NCBI RefSeq assembly: GCF_018873765.1
Contig: NC_057925.1
Coordinates: forward strand, 2,992,927-3,056,926
Length of the DNA: 64,000 bases
Origin: Telopea speciosissima
Taxonomy: Eukaryota > Streptophyta > Magnoliopsida > Proteales > Proteaceae
Direction: 5' to 3'
The translations under genes and the position numbers were made by a program. Below, piece after piece: positions 47,610 through 60,200 of the stretch. How positions within the stretch are numbered: the stretch's first letter is position 1; each line of letters begins with the position of its first letter. A model generated the notes under the pieces. That model searched no databases, was not told where the DNA came from, and worked only from the letters and a program-made list of their open reading frames with translations.

Positions 47610-48185
47610 TTCCATCGGTCTTTTAGAGTACAGAAGCCCTTTGAGTTGCAGGGCTTAGGATCTGCTTCAATGTCTCCAGATCCCTTTCTGGTTCATCAAA
47701 TCCACTCATCTTCGACTGCTTCTCGATCTCTCCATAAAGTGAGCCCCTCTGCTTTGGCTCCGGAATGAAATCCTACGAATCAAAATAGATCTTACGTTGC
47801 TGTTGCGACTTCCATGGTGAAGTAGGCAAGCCTCCATTCTGAGGTTTTTGTGGCTCGATTTTTGGTTTCTGATGCAGAATTCCGGTGTCTGGACTTTCGA
47901 TTTATTACCTTCTCAAGCTGCATTGTCTCTTTTGGCGTTGTTTGAAACGTTGCTTCCAGAATTTGGCAAGAAAGTCAGCTTCTGCCGGAAATTGTTCCAG
48001 TCAACGAATCGAAACTGAAGCAGATCTCTAGAGACCCTAGACTCTGATGCAGACCTCCGTAACTCGGCTTTGTTTAGAGCTTCGTCAGCTGAGTTAGGGA
48101 GAGCTTCGAGCCCCATTAGCCGGGCAATGACGCTAGGCAAACGAAGCTGCTTCTCGTTATCCTCTGTTGTGGGTTACAGCAGGAA
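47610..48185 (-). pseudogene. TRM/LONGIFOLIA (DUF3741) gene fragment
   Basis: Minus strand. From about 48150 the frame reads LPSVIARLMGLEALPNSADE then ELRRSASESRVSRDL, the conserved N-terminal motif of plant TON1-recruiting-motif (TRM/LONGIFOLIA) proteins that guide cortical microtubule arrays. After a stop (near 47912) and frameshifts, a second conserved block follows: RKIYFDS, EPKQRGSLYGEIEK, then DEPERDLETLKQILEALQLK, which in the family lies further along. The middle of the gene is missing or compressed and the frame is broken at least three times. The fragment lies inside the MULE and cannot encode a working protein. Confidence 0.75.
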
Positions 48186-48356
48186 GAAGAAGGGCAGGAA
48201 GAAGAAGGGCAAGGTTGTCATTTAATTTCGATTTTTTCATTCAACCACAAACAACAGACTAACACTGTCAGGTTTCAGGGAATGTCAAGTACCTGTTGGA
48301 AAAGTTGGATATATAAAAAAATGGACAATAGTCTAGAGGTCTAATAGTAAATTTCC

Positions 48357-50640
48357 GTATAAATGAAAGCATGGTTTTAAAATTTTAATACACAATATTA
48401 GGATGGGCCCGGATCCTCTCCAGGTGGAGGCACCCGGGCAAGCGTAATCTGATACAAGTTCTTTTACTATTTTACCCTCCTCTAATCCAATACAATCGAT
48501 TGCATACCTATAAATTTATTCCTTATCAGAAAAAAAAAAAACCTATCAATCTATAATAATGGATGAGAGAGTATCTGATTTCTCTATCCAAAGAAAAAAG
48601 AGAGCCTCCGATTAAAACATTAAAATTCAATAAAGAGGCCAAACAAAGCTTAATCATTAAGCAATAAAAACCGTGACAACCCCTTTACAACAATCTTGAC
48701 AGGTGTCAATATTAGAATGGGACCATAAAGTACAAAGAAAAAGTGAGAGTTGAAAGCCGACGTGACTTTATCCTTTCGTGCTTTTTCAGTCATTTAAATA
48801 CCCCAACCACACTCTACCGCCGTATACGGAACTACAACAATCGAAACCCATTCCCACGTTTTCACTTGCTAGGAAACTTTAGTAGTTAATAAAGTTTTCA
48901 AATGGGGTAGTTTTGTCCATTTAATTTTTGGGTAACTCGATGGTAACGTCCATGAGCCCATTGGTGTATGGTGACTGTTCCGCACAAATGTTTCAGTTAA
49001 TTCGTTATCATATATATCCATAAAGGGCTTCGAAATGCCATGCAATTTGCGCTTTTTATTTTTTGAATGTTTTTTTAAACCCCATTAACACGCCCACCTC
49101 TCTGCAAATATTTACGATACTGGCCCTTCAGATGATCGATCGATCGATCGAACTTCTTATTTGTTCGGTATTGGTTTTTTATTTTTAGAACCTGTTAAAA
49201 AACAGGGAACCGGTTATTAGGATTGAAATCGATAGACCTTGATCCCAACTGATTCTCCCAAAGTTCCATCACTGATAGACCCATTAAGAACCGTTGAAAC
49301 TAAAACTACTAGACACAATATACATTTTGCATAAACCTTGGCTTTTGCACTGATCACATTAGCCTACATGTTACCCTCTTTTCTCATTGCCCAACAATTG
49401 TTTCTATAGGTGAAAATGGATTTTTGTCTCCATCTACCTACTTACAGAGATATCTGCTATAAACATGAACTACAATATCAAGATCAAAAAGTTGCCAACA
49501 CATAATTCTTTCTTCTCTCATTTATGTAAATATTTCAGAATACCTTTAGATTTTATACAAGCAAACTAATTTCAGAGAAAGTAATCTTAACCTAGGAAAT
49601 ATCAATTCAAAGCTTCTATGGATCAAAACCTAGTGTCGCTAGTGTATGTGTATATCATCAGACTATGTTGCGGCATAAAACTATCAAGGCGGCGACTGAC
49701 CTGAGTGGCAGAGTAGCATCTGGGGAGAACTCTCCGATGATTAAGTCAGTTCTCTAGAAGCAATAAAAAGTTGCAGAGTGAATTCAAACAACTTTGAGAT
49801 CCATACCTGCTCAATTGAGAACTTATTTATACAGTGATACCTTGTGATGTAAGCGGTGATTTGAGTCCTTTGGTATGTCATCCTTCCAATTTGATAGTTT
49901 CTTTGTGGGAGACAAGATATTCATGGAGAGTCCCATTGTAGAAAATTTCCATTCGTTGCATCTTTGGGGAGGTCTCCTTGCCAATTTGGGAGTTCAATCA
50001 CATTGTAGTAGATATTCTTTGGTCATTAGGGCATAGCAATATTGGTTCCCTATTTCGGGTTGGATGCAGATGGTAAGTGTTCTATTCAGAGTTGGTTTTC
50101 ATATGGGAAGTCATGACCTGGCATGATAGTACAACTCAACAATTTTGTCCATGATCTGTGTTGTCCATGTGTCATATTCTGAATGGTTGGTTCATTTTAC
50201 CCGAATCACACTAATACCAACCTACTGAAGACTAACACACACAATAATAATAAGCAACAATGAACTACAGATTATCCCATTGTATATCTAAAGGGAGAGG
50301 GTTCCCTACGCTGCCCAAATCATTGTTTTAGTGCACGGTATCGGAGCGGGTATCAACAACATGCAAAACCGATATGTATCAATATGGTATCACCCTGGAT
50401 CGACTATATCAAACAAAATTACCCTTGAATTTTCTTAAAAATGAGTTTTTTAACCATTTTACCCCTTGTCTGTACCGTGCTATCAATACAGTATTGGCAC
50501 AATATCAATGACTACCAAAACCGATACGTATCGCTCGGATACGGGGGATACGATACCAATACTTAGAACCATGGTCCGAATGCGGGCAAATTATTTCACT
50601 TCCAAAACTGGGTTTAGAGAATTGGTGGTGCATTTGTAAA
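48357..50640. other. Intergenic upstream of the callose synthase gene
   Basis: No gene is supported. GATC repeats lie at 49135-49150. Around 49640-49860 the sequence resembles a degenerate LTR end (an inverted TATAAATAAGTTC word, a GAGAACTCTCCGATGA stretch). From 50330 to 50570 there is a dispersed repeat built on GATA(C/T)GTATC and GGTATC words. The promoter of the next gene probably lies in the last few hundred bases. Confidence 0.4.
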
Positions 50641-51240
50641 TATTGACAGAAGCAAGGGCCTTTTTCTTGCTATTACATTCTGTGGTCCACTGTCTCTTGC
50701 TGAAGCAGATCTTTATTCTTAAACTACTACGCATGTTCAACCCATTTTCTGCTTCTCTTCCAGGTAAGCTTAAAGCAGCAGCATCTCTCCCTCCCTCTCT
50801 CTTCTGCCTATTGTCCTTCTCTCTGCTGCTCCTACTCTAAGCTGGGGCAAGCGGTCTGTGAATCGGCATTTCCTTTTAGTTGTTTTAGTTCGTTTAACCC
50901 TTCCCCTTCTTGACTTAGTTTCTTACTTCAGCTATGCTGATTTGCACTCAATTGTGGTTTCTCTGTTCACGTTGAAGATGTTAGGTTCACAAGCTTAGCT
51001 CTGTCCCTCTGCTGGTAATCGGTTTCATCCTCTTTATTACTTGATGTATTGTTTTAACGTTCTTCAACTAAGAATGTACTTCAGCTCTGCTCATTCCACT
51101 ATTTTTGAAGTGTTTTTGTGTTTTCTTCTCCCTCGTTTTGGCTGGTTATGTGTGATCATACTCTCACTCTTCTCCCGCTTTTGTTTTCTGGAATTTTGCA
51201 GGAACAGAAGGTTTTTTGAATTCCCTATCAGGGTTTGAAA
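50641..51240 (+). promoter_or_regulatory. Leader region of callose synthase with a 5' UTR intron
   Basis: A CT-rich leader ends at CTTCCAG (50763) before GTAAGCTT. An acceptor, TTTTGCAG, ends at 51201 and leaves 39 bases of leader before ATG 51241. Such a leader intron would be 438 bp. This is inferred from splice signals; the transcription start is not visible. Confidence 0.5.
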
Positions 51241-54200
51241 ATGGCGTCTAGGAGGTGGTCTGAGCAGCCTCTGCAGAAGCGGATTATGCGGACTCAGACA
51301 GTGGGAAATATAGGAGAGTCCATTTTTGATAGTGAAGTCGTGCCATCGTCACTCGTCGATATTGCACCGATCCTTCGCGTTGCCAATGAAATTGAATCCA
51401 GCAATCCGAGAGTTGCTTATCTCTGTAAGTTTTTGTTGGCATTTGCTCATTATCATTTTTTTTAACCATTTCCTTCATCATTTGCCTGTACTGATGGCTT
51501 TAGCGTTATTAGTGGTCTTGTATGTTTCTGTCATTTCGTTGGCGTCTGTGGTCTGCTTATTTCTAATTGATTTATTTCGTGAAACATTTAATGACTTTTG
51601 GTGATACTTCGTAAAATTTCTATCACTGAAGACGAATATGTAATGGACAGAAAAACTGAATTCATCTATTAGATCTTCTTGCGTTTCATGATTTCGAGTG
51701 CTGTCTGCTGGTCATGCTCGTAACATGTATAAGAACACAATTTTCTGTGTTTTCACTTAAAGTGGGTTCATGCCTCCATTATCCAAGATCATCTCTGCAA
51801 GTTGTATACTTGTATGGCAAAGCAGGGGCATACTAACAGCAGACATGCTGTACGTTGGGGGTCAGGTCGATCCGCTCTATTTGATGCTATAATAACATTG
51901 GAATTTTTTTTGCTGTATATGTAGGGATACCGCAAAGTGAAAATTTTAGGTACCTAGGTTCCATAAAAAATAAAAAGGAGAAATAGGAATGGAGTGGATG
52001 AAGTGGAGGAGTGCATCCGAAGTGTTATGTGATCGACCTATTCCTTTAAATCTTAAAGGAAAAATAGCTGAAATGAGGATGTTGAGATGGATGAGTGGTA
52101 AAAAAGATAAATAAAGAGCGAACAATTAGAGCTAATTTAGGAGTAACTCCGATACATGATAAGTTGTGAGAAAGTCATTTGAGGTGGCATGGACATGTGC
52201 AATGGAGGGCTTTGAATGCTCCAATATGGAGGGGGTGATTTGATTCAGATTAAATGAGCTAAAGAGCCAGGGGTTGGCCTAAAATGACTCTAGAAGAAGT
52301 GCTGAGGGAAGACATGCATAGTTTAGAACTATGGTGGAGGGCTAGTTAGGAAGGGAAGAAATCTGAGAAGAACTTAAGAGTTGCAGAGGGGACTGGGAAC
52401 ACACAAGCACACACACGTAGAGGAACCAATAAATAAAGGAAAGCAAAAGAATCCTAACCCAACTCTTAATAGAGTTCATCTATTCCTACGTATCTTTCGT
52501 TGCAATTAAAAGACATAAAAAATAAATAAGTACTAAATAAACTACTTCCAAGTTGGACCGGTTCTTGGTTTGGACCATCAAAGTGAGTCTTGTTTGTCTA
52601 GCCAGGCTAGACCAACTGCATTAATTCTCCTCTGAAAAGAACTCGACTCCGTTGAATTTGGAAAAGGATCAAGGAGGTCATTTGAGGCTACACATTGGAG
52701 GAGGAACGATCCCGCTACGTTCTTGAGTTTAATATTAGAGATATCTTTAGAGGGAAGAAACTTCATGGTTTTGTTGCCGTGCTTGAAAGAATAAGTATTC
52801 GCATACCCACAATGTTGCTTCTTATTAAACAGCCATGGTCGACCAAGAAGAATTGACACCTTCAGAGGGAGGACGTCACACTGTATCCATGAATCCAACA
52901 ATAGAGCATTAGAGTGGGTGAGTATACACTTATTTGTAACCTTGAGATTAGTGTTGTTCACCCATGCAACCTTGTAAGGATTTGGATGTGGCTCTGTCTG
53001 CAATCCCAACTTACGAACAATGTCTTAAGAGAAGATATTAGTGCAACTACCTCCATCAATCACCAGACTATATAATGGTCATTGCGTTTCACACGGGTCT
53101 AGAAATACTGCTGCTGATGCCAATCTTCATCCTCAGTGACCTTGTGACTTTGGTGGAGGGCCGGTTAGGAAGGGAAGAAATCTGGGAAGAACATAGAGTT
53201 GCAGAGGGGACTGGGAACACACAACCACACACACATGTAGAGAAACCAATAATTTGTCTTCAAATCGGTGTGTTTCAACATTGGTAAGGATGTCAACGGA
53301 TATTCGAAAATTTATATTCGATCCGCGTTCGTATCCGTTTAGGAGAATCCAAAACCATTCGAAAACTAATTGGATACGACTATGATAATCCCCCTATCCG
53401 ACCGATTATTATCCGATTCGTTTAGCAATCTAACAGTAATAAAATGTCGGAAATGTATCTTTGTGTCCGTCTATCCGATTAAGTTTTTTTATTTTTATAA
53501 TTTTATAAGTTAAGATAATGTGATTTTTTTTCTAGATTTTCTATTGGTTTTTATATTATTTTATACATTGTGATACATGGAACCACATATCTATTAAAAT
53601 AAATACAATATAAAATCAAAAGTAGAAAACTTAAGAAAATCAAAGACTAAGAAGAGTAGAAGAAAGGGTAGTTGCTGAACTCTCAAGTCTCAACCCGCCC
53701 TCATCAACAAAATGGTAAAGATGTCAATGGATAGGATTTTATCCAAATCCGTTCGAAAACTAATAGGATATTATCCGAATCTATCCGAATATAATCGTAT
53801 ACGAATATGATAATGCCACTATCCGACCGAATTCGATCTGGTTACAATATATAAATAAAGGAAAGCAAAAGAATCCTAACCCAACTCTAAATAGAGTTCA
53901 TCTATTCCTACGTATCTGACTTTGCAATTAAAAGACATAAAAAGAACAAATATGTACTAAATAAATAAATAAATAAGTACTGAATAAACTACTTCCAAGT
54001 TGGAGCGGTTTGGGTTTAGGCCTCCAAAGTGGGTTTTGTTTGTCTAGCCAGGCTAGAGCAGCTGCATCAAACTATTACAAGTATGACTTTGAAGAGAGCT
54101 GATTGGAGAAAAAGGATCTATGTAGCCGACCACTTTTAGTTGGGATAAGGCTGAGGCTGACCTGCTGGGCAGTACGGATGCTAGGGATGCTCTCAGGGAG

Positions 54201-57200
54201 GCCAGAAACACCCTCGAGGGGGCTCTGCTTTAGGAGGAAATTTTTTGGAGGCAGAAGTCTAGGGTGAGGTGGTTGGAGGAGGGGGACCGTAATACGAAAA
54301 TTTTCCACTCTATGGTCAATGTCAGAAGGAGGTGGATGTGTGTTAACAGCATTAAGGGGGTGGATGGTACGTGGATTACGGATCCTGATGGGGTGTGAGC
54401 TGAGGCAGTGCGTTACTTTTCCAGTATTTTAACCTCCCAGGGTTGCTCAATTGATGAGGAGCTGCTGGCAGTTATTCCCCAGGTGGTTTTCGACAGCGAT
54501 AACTCAGCCCTTGTTGCACCTCCCTCCCTTGAAGAGGTGAAGGAGGCCGTTTTTGACTTGTCATGTGATAGTGCTCTAGGCCCGGGTGGTTTCTCAGGTT
54601 ATTTTTTCACTGCCTGCTGGGAGGTAGTTGGTAAGGATGTTTAGGTTGCAGTAGTGGATTTTTTTGAAGGCGGGGTCCTGCCAAGAAGCTTCACTTCGGC
54701 CAACTTGGTGCTCATCCCCAAAAAGGACAACCCTGAGGTAATGGCTGATTTTCGCCCCATTAGTCTTTGTAATTTCTCTTATAAAGTTATTGCCAAGACT
54801 GTTGTGTCTAGGCTGGCAGTTCTCCTCCCTTCCTTGGTGGCAGAAAAGCAGGGGGCTTTTGTGCAAGGCAAGTGCATACATGATAATATTTCTATTGTCC
54901 AGGAAGTCGCACAGGACCTCAACAGGAAGACCCGAGGGGGTAATGTGATTCTCAAGCTGGACATGGTGAAAGCCTATAATCGTCTGGAGTGGAAATTCCT
55001 TTGGTTGGTCCTGTCTAGGTTCAGGTTCAGGTTCAGTGAGGCCTGGATTGCCTTGGTTCGGAAAACAGTGGAAAATTGCTGGTTCTCTATTGTGATGGGT
55101 GGTAAACAGTCCGGTTTCTTCAACTCAACCAGGGGGGTCAGGCAGGGGGACCCTTTGACTCCTTCCCTGTTCATCTTGGCTGAGGAGGTATTGAGCAGGG
55201 GCATCAGAAATCTTTTTCAGGAGGGGCACACTTCCTTCTTCAAGCTCCCTAGGGCATGCCCAGGAATATCCCATTACCTTTTCGCGGACGACACTATTAT
55301 CTTTACTAGGGGCCTGAAAGGATCTCTTAAACAAGTGATGGGTTTCATTGGCAGGTATGAAGGCTTCTCTGGGCAGCTGGTCAATAAGGAGAAAAGCTGC
55401 TTTATTATGGGAGATAGGGTCTCAATGGCTAGGGCTCAAATGGTTGGGGCTGTTACAGGGTTTGCCAGGAAGTCTCTTCCAATTCCCTATCTTGGAGCTC
55501 CTCTGCACTCGGGAAGGCTCAAAATTTGCTTCTTTAATGGGCTTGTGGATAAAATAAGGCAAAAGGTGGCAGGCTGGAAGGATCGGCTCTTATCTGCTGG
55601 GGGACGTGTTACTCTCCTAAAACATGTCCTTTCCTCCATTCCCATACATGTTCTTGCAGCTCTGGACCCGCCTAAGGCAGTTACTAGGAGGATTTACAGG
55701 ATTTTTGCCGATTTCCTGTGGGGCAGTTCGGAGTGGGGCAACCGGAGGCACTGGGTGAGCTGGGAAAAGGTGTGCAGGCCGCAGTCAAAAGGGGGGTTGG
55801 GAATCAGGCTGCTGGAAGACATGGGGCTGGCTCTCAGGATCAAGGGGCTTTGGAGGGTCCTCTCTGATCGGTCCCTATGGAGTTCCTTTTTGAGGGCCAA
55901 GTTCTTTAAGAATCTCCATATTTCTTTGGTTGATCGGCATGGTATGGGCTCGAAGTCTTGGCGTAATACTCTTGATTTTAAGGGATTCCTGTTGGAGAGA
56001 TCTTGATGGCTGATTGGTTCGGGCAGGATTTCTTTCTAGCTTGACAACTGCTCAGGGGCCAGCCCACTTATTGATTATGTTGACAATGCACTGAGCGTCG
56101 ACACAGAGTTGTGCGTGAAGGATGCTTTGGGGGTGAATGGTGTTTAGAGGCAGGACATTCTAGGACTTATCGACTCGAATGCAGTCCGAGACAGCATAAC
56201 TCAAGGTAATTTTGCTCTTACGGAGGGTAAGGATGTCCTGGTGTGGACTCCCTCTAGTGATGGGTCCTTCTCCACCAAGTCAGCTTGGAATGAGATTCGG
56301 AGTGAGTCCCATGCGATCTCTTTCGCGAAGTGAATTTGGAACCAGGCTGTTCCCTTGAAGGTGGCTTTCTTTTCTTGGCAGCTCCTGAATGGTAAGATTC
56401 CCACTGATGAGGCTTTGATGTCTATAGGTATTCCCCTGGCGTCTAAATGCAACTGTTGTGGGAGGTCTCAACAGGAGACGACGAACCATTGTTTGTTATT
56501 TGGAGGTACGGCCTCTAAAGTTTGGGATTACTTTGCCAGGCTCTTTGACATCGCTTGTGTTCCTTACCAGACGGTCAGGAGTAGAATCCTCATGTGGCAG
56601 AACTTGGCAAACAATAACAGCCTGAGTGCCTTTATCACAGGTATCCTCCCTTCCTTCATTGTTTGGGAGCTTTGGAAAGAGAGGAATAATAGAAGGCATG
56701 GGGAGAATAAGCGCACTGCTGGGTTACTAGTAGAGAAAATTAAGGCTTGGGTGAGGGAGTGTCACCATCCCCCTAATATTGGGCGTTCGGGGTCAATGAG
56801 GGACCGCCTTATTTTGCAGTGTCTGGGCATTACCCCACCTACGCGATTAGGAGGCCTCCTCTTCCTGTTTACTGGGGTCCCCCCTTTGTCTCGGTTAAGC
56901 TGAATGTGGATGGTGCGTGCAGGGGAAACCCAGGGATTGGAGGGGGGGGGAGGAGTCATTAGAAACCGGAATGGGGAGGTGCTGGCGGCCTTTGCTAACT
57001 TCTATGGCGGTTGCACCAATTCGGTTGCAGAGCTCCGGGCCGTTAGGGATGGTCTGCTCTTGTGTTAGGGGTTGGGTCTTCTTGATGTTGTTGTCAACTC
57101 AGACTCTGCTACCATGGTCAGGATGGTTAACCAGAGGAAGTGTTCGCTATGGCAGGGCTGGTATTGGTTTGGCAAGGAGGTAGACTTGATTACGTCCCTT

Positions 57201-60200
57201 CGGGCTACTATGACGTTCGCTTTTAGGGAAAGCAATAGAGCTGCGGACTGGTTTGCCAATCTAGCTTGTAATGCAGGGGAGTCTGCCGTGTTCCAGCAAG
57301 GGTGCATTCCCGAGGGAGAGATACAGGCTATTCTTCGTGAGGATAGGGCAGGTCTGCCCGTTCTCAGAGCTTAAGACCTTTTGGGCGTTGTTTGGTTTTT
57401 TATGGCTTTGAGTGCGTCTGCACTTTGGGTTAGGGGTAAGGTGGAATGTCCCCCCCGTGTATTCTTTATTTTTTGATTATTCTAATAAAATTCTAGGGGC
57501 TGACCCGGGTCCCAGATAAGTTCGGGTTAAAAAAAAAATAATAATTAAAAAAAAAATAATAAAAAAAATAAAATAAAATATATATATATATACAACTCAA
57601 CAACTCAGCCTTATCCCAACTAAATGGGGTTGGCTACATGGATCCTTTAAAAAACAAAGTAAGAGGAATGCAGATTAAAATGAAGAAATGGGATAAGAAA
57701 AGTAAGTAGTGGAAAATGAAAAATGAAAGTAAGAGGAAAGAGGATGGCCCAGGAAAATCTCAGCTGTATGGTGTCGATAACGTGGATCCTTGCCCTCTAA
57801 AAGGCTCTATCTGAGGTCATACTTGGCACAAGACCCAGACTAAGTATGTCATTCTTCACAACCTCACCTATGGTCATCTTAGGCCTGCCCCTAGCTCTTT
57901 TAGCTCCTTCATTCGGCATTAGATCACTTCTCCTTACTAGGGCATCCCCAGGCCTCCGTTGCACATGGCCAAACCACCTCAGACGATAATCTCAGAGCTT
58001 GTCTTTGATCGGGGCAAATCCCACATCATCTCTAATACGTTCGTTTCTCACTTTATCCTTCCTAGTTTTGCCGCACATCATCTTAACATCCTCATCTCTA
58101 CAACACATAGCTTCGCTATGTGGCACTTCTTAACTGTCCAACATTCCGCCCCATGCATTATAGCAGGTTGGACAACAGTCCTGTAGAACTTTCCTTTAAG
58201 CTTTAAAGGAATGCAGCAGTCACGTAGTACTCTAGTCGCACCTCTCCAATTCATCCATCCTACTTTAATTCTTTGTGAAACATCATCATCCATGTCATCT
58301 TCTTTGTGTATGATAGATCCCAGATATCTGAAATAGTCACTTGGCGGTATCTCTCTCTCAATTTTCACCATGTCATCATCCATTATAGTGTAACTAAAGT
58401 TACACATCATATACTCCGTCTTTGATCTACAAATCTTAAAGCCTCTTGTTTCCAAGGTCGATCTCCACAATTCTAACTTAGTGTTAATCCCTGCTTTTGT
58501 CTCATCCACCAAAACGATATCATCGACAAAGAGCATACACCACGGTACCTCGTCTTGGATGTTCTTGGTTAATTCATCTATGATAAGCACAAAGACGGAG
58601 TATATGATGTGTAACTTGAGTATATATACCTTAAAAACATATATAATTGACCTCTGGAAAAGAGGAACCTCATACTCATTCAAATTTGAGGATTCTGAGT
58701 ATCACAGATTCACAATGGTTATTTTAGCTAAGGATTTAATATGTTTTGTTATGCTTAACTTATTTAGTGATTATACCATATGTTTTCTCTTAGTTTCTAC
58801 ACTGAACTCATCCTATACTGTGCTTCATATGTTTTGCATTAGCTAGGAGGGTGGGGAGAGCATCTCATAAGCTCTTTTATTAGCATTGGTGGGAAGGGCA
58901 AGGAGCCATCACATGTGGGGGCTCCATAAACCCTGCCCTGCAATAAAAAGGAAAAGAAAAAAAGGGAAAGCTTTGATTAATTTTATATCTGTACCCACAT
59001 CTTTGTGCCATGTATGATGCCTACATTATATGTATTGTAAATATTCTAGAATATATAGTATATTACTGAAGGGTGAAAAAAATATGAAGACTGATGTTCT
59101 TATTTGATTTACTAGGATGGATATAAAAAAGGGTTGAACTTGGGTTCGTTGAACTATGTGAATGACAGAAGGCTTTGGAAATTAAATAGTTGGTTTTGGA
59201 GGTGGTGGTTTTGTTGAGTTCCCCACTTGGGCAGATTCTTGGTATGTATTGCACAATTAATGGCTATTTACAAGATCCAAACAGATGTAACCCTTAAAGG
59301 AAAGTTCTATAGGGGCAGAATTGATGGCTATTTACAAGATGAAGTGGAGAAGTGCGTCCGGAATACTGTGTGACCGACATATTCCTTTAAAGCTTAAAGG
59401 AAAATTCTGTAGGACTGTTATACGACTGGCTATGAAGTACGGGGTAGAATGCAGGGTAGTTAAGAAGTGTCATATTGAGAAGCTTTGTGTAGCAGAGATG
59501 AGGATGTTAAGATGGATGTATAGAAAGACTAGGAAGGATAAAGTAAGCAATGAGCATATTAGAGCTGATTGGGAGTTGCCCCGATCAATGACAAGCTCCG
59601 AGAGAGTCATTTGAGGTGGTATGGCCAAGTTCAACGGAGGCCTAGGGACGCCCAAGTAAGGAGGAGTGATTTGATCCCTATTGAAGGAGCTAAAACGGCT
59701 AGGGACAGGCCTAAAATGACCATAGGAGAAGTTGTGAGGAAGGACATGCATAGTCTAGGGCTTATATCAAGTATGACTTCGGATAGAGCCTATTGGAAGG
59801 CAAGAATCCATGTAGCATACTCCATTTAGCTGAGATTTTCCTTACTTGCTGGGTGGTCCTCTTTCCTCTTTCAACTTAGCAGACTTTTTTTTTTTTAAAC
59901 CCCTGTTTTCCCTACTTTGTTCTGTTTGGATCCATGTAGCCGACCCCATTAAGTTGGGATAAGGCTGAGTTTATTGTTGTAGACAGATGTAACCCTTAAA
60001 TCAAACAGTAGTTCTCCATATTGGAAAGAAATAATGAATTTGTCGGGAACTTTCCCTAGGAATTTTACATAACTAAATGATGGTAACAAGGTTTTTAAGG
60101 CACTTAAGTTAAAAAGAAATATATTCATAAATTGTGGTCATTTTTCTGGAGATCCATTTAGTGGGCTTGGATTAGTATCATTTTTATTTGGCATGTGTAG

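Larger units (their letters stand above)
47064..48356. mobile_element. Pack-MULE carrying a TRM/LONGIFOLIA gene fragment
   Basis: The left arm at 47064-47150 and right arm at 48275-48356 are inverted, ~80-90 bp, diverged copies (left GGCTATTGCCATTTTGC, right AAAATGGACAATAGTC; left AATTACTTGAACA, right TGTCAAGTACC). The ends differ from those of the MULEs at 8535 and 26877, so this is a separate family. It has no transposase, and the interior holds host gene sequence (see next entry). A target duplication could not be identified. Confidence 0.7.
52332..54069 (-). mobile_element. Deleted Ty3/gypsy element with a nested insertion in one LTR
   Basis: LTR A is 52332-52623 (292 bp, TGGTGGAGGGC to GCATTA). 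LTR B is 53151-54069, which after removing an inserted ~590 bp (about 53262-53848) has the same content. AACTA flanks both sides (52327-52331, 54070-54074), a perfect 5-bp target duplication. The interior is only 527 bp and carries a minus-strand protease piece; gag, RT and integrase are gone. Next to LTR A a minus-strand purine tract (CAGAGGAGAAT) fits a gypsy PPT. Confidence 0.8.

Noticed and set aside
58481..58846. 121-aa plus-strand frame
   Set aside because: Antisense to the RTE element at first, then AT-rich sequence; the apparent motif comes from the small inverted duplication.
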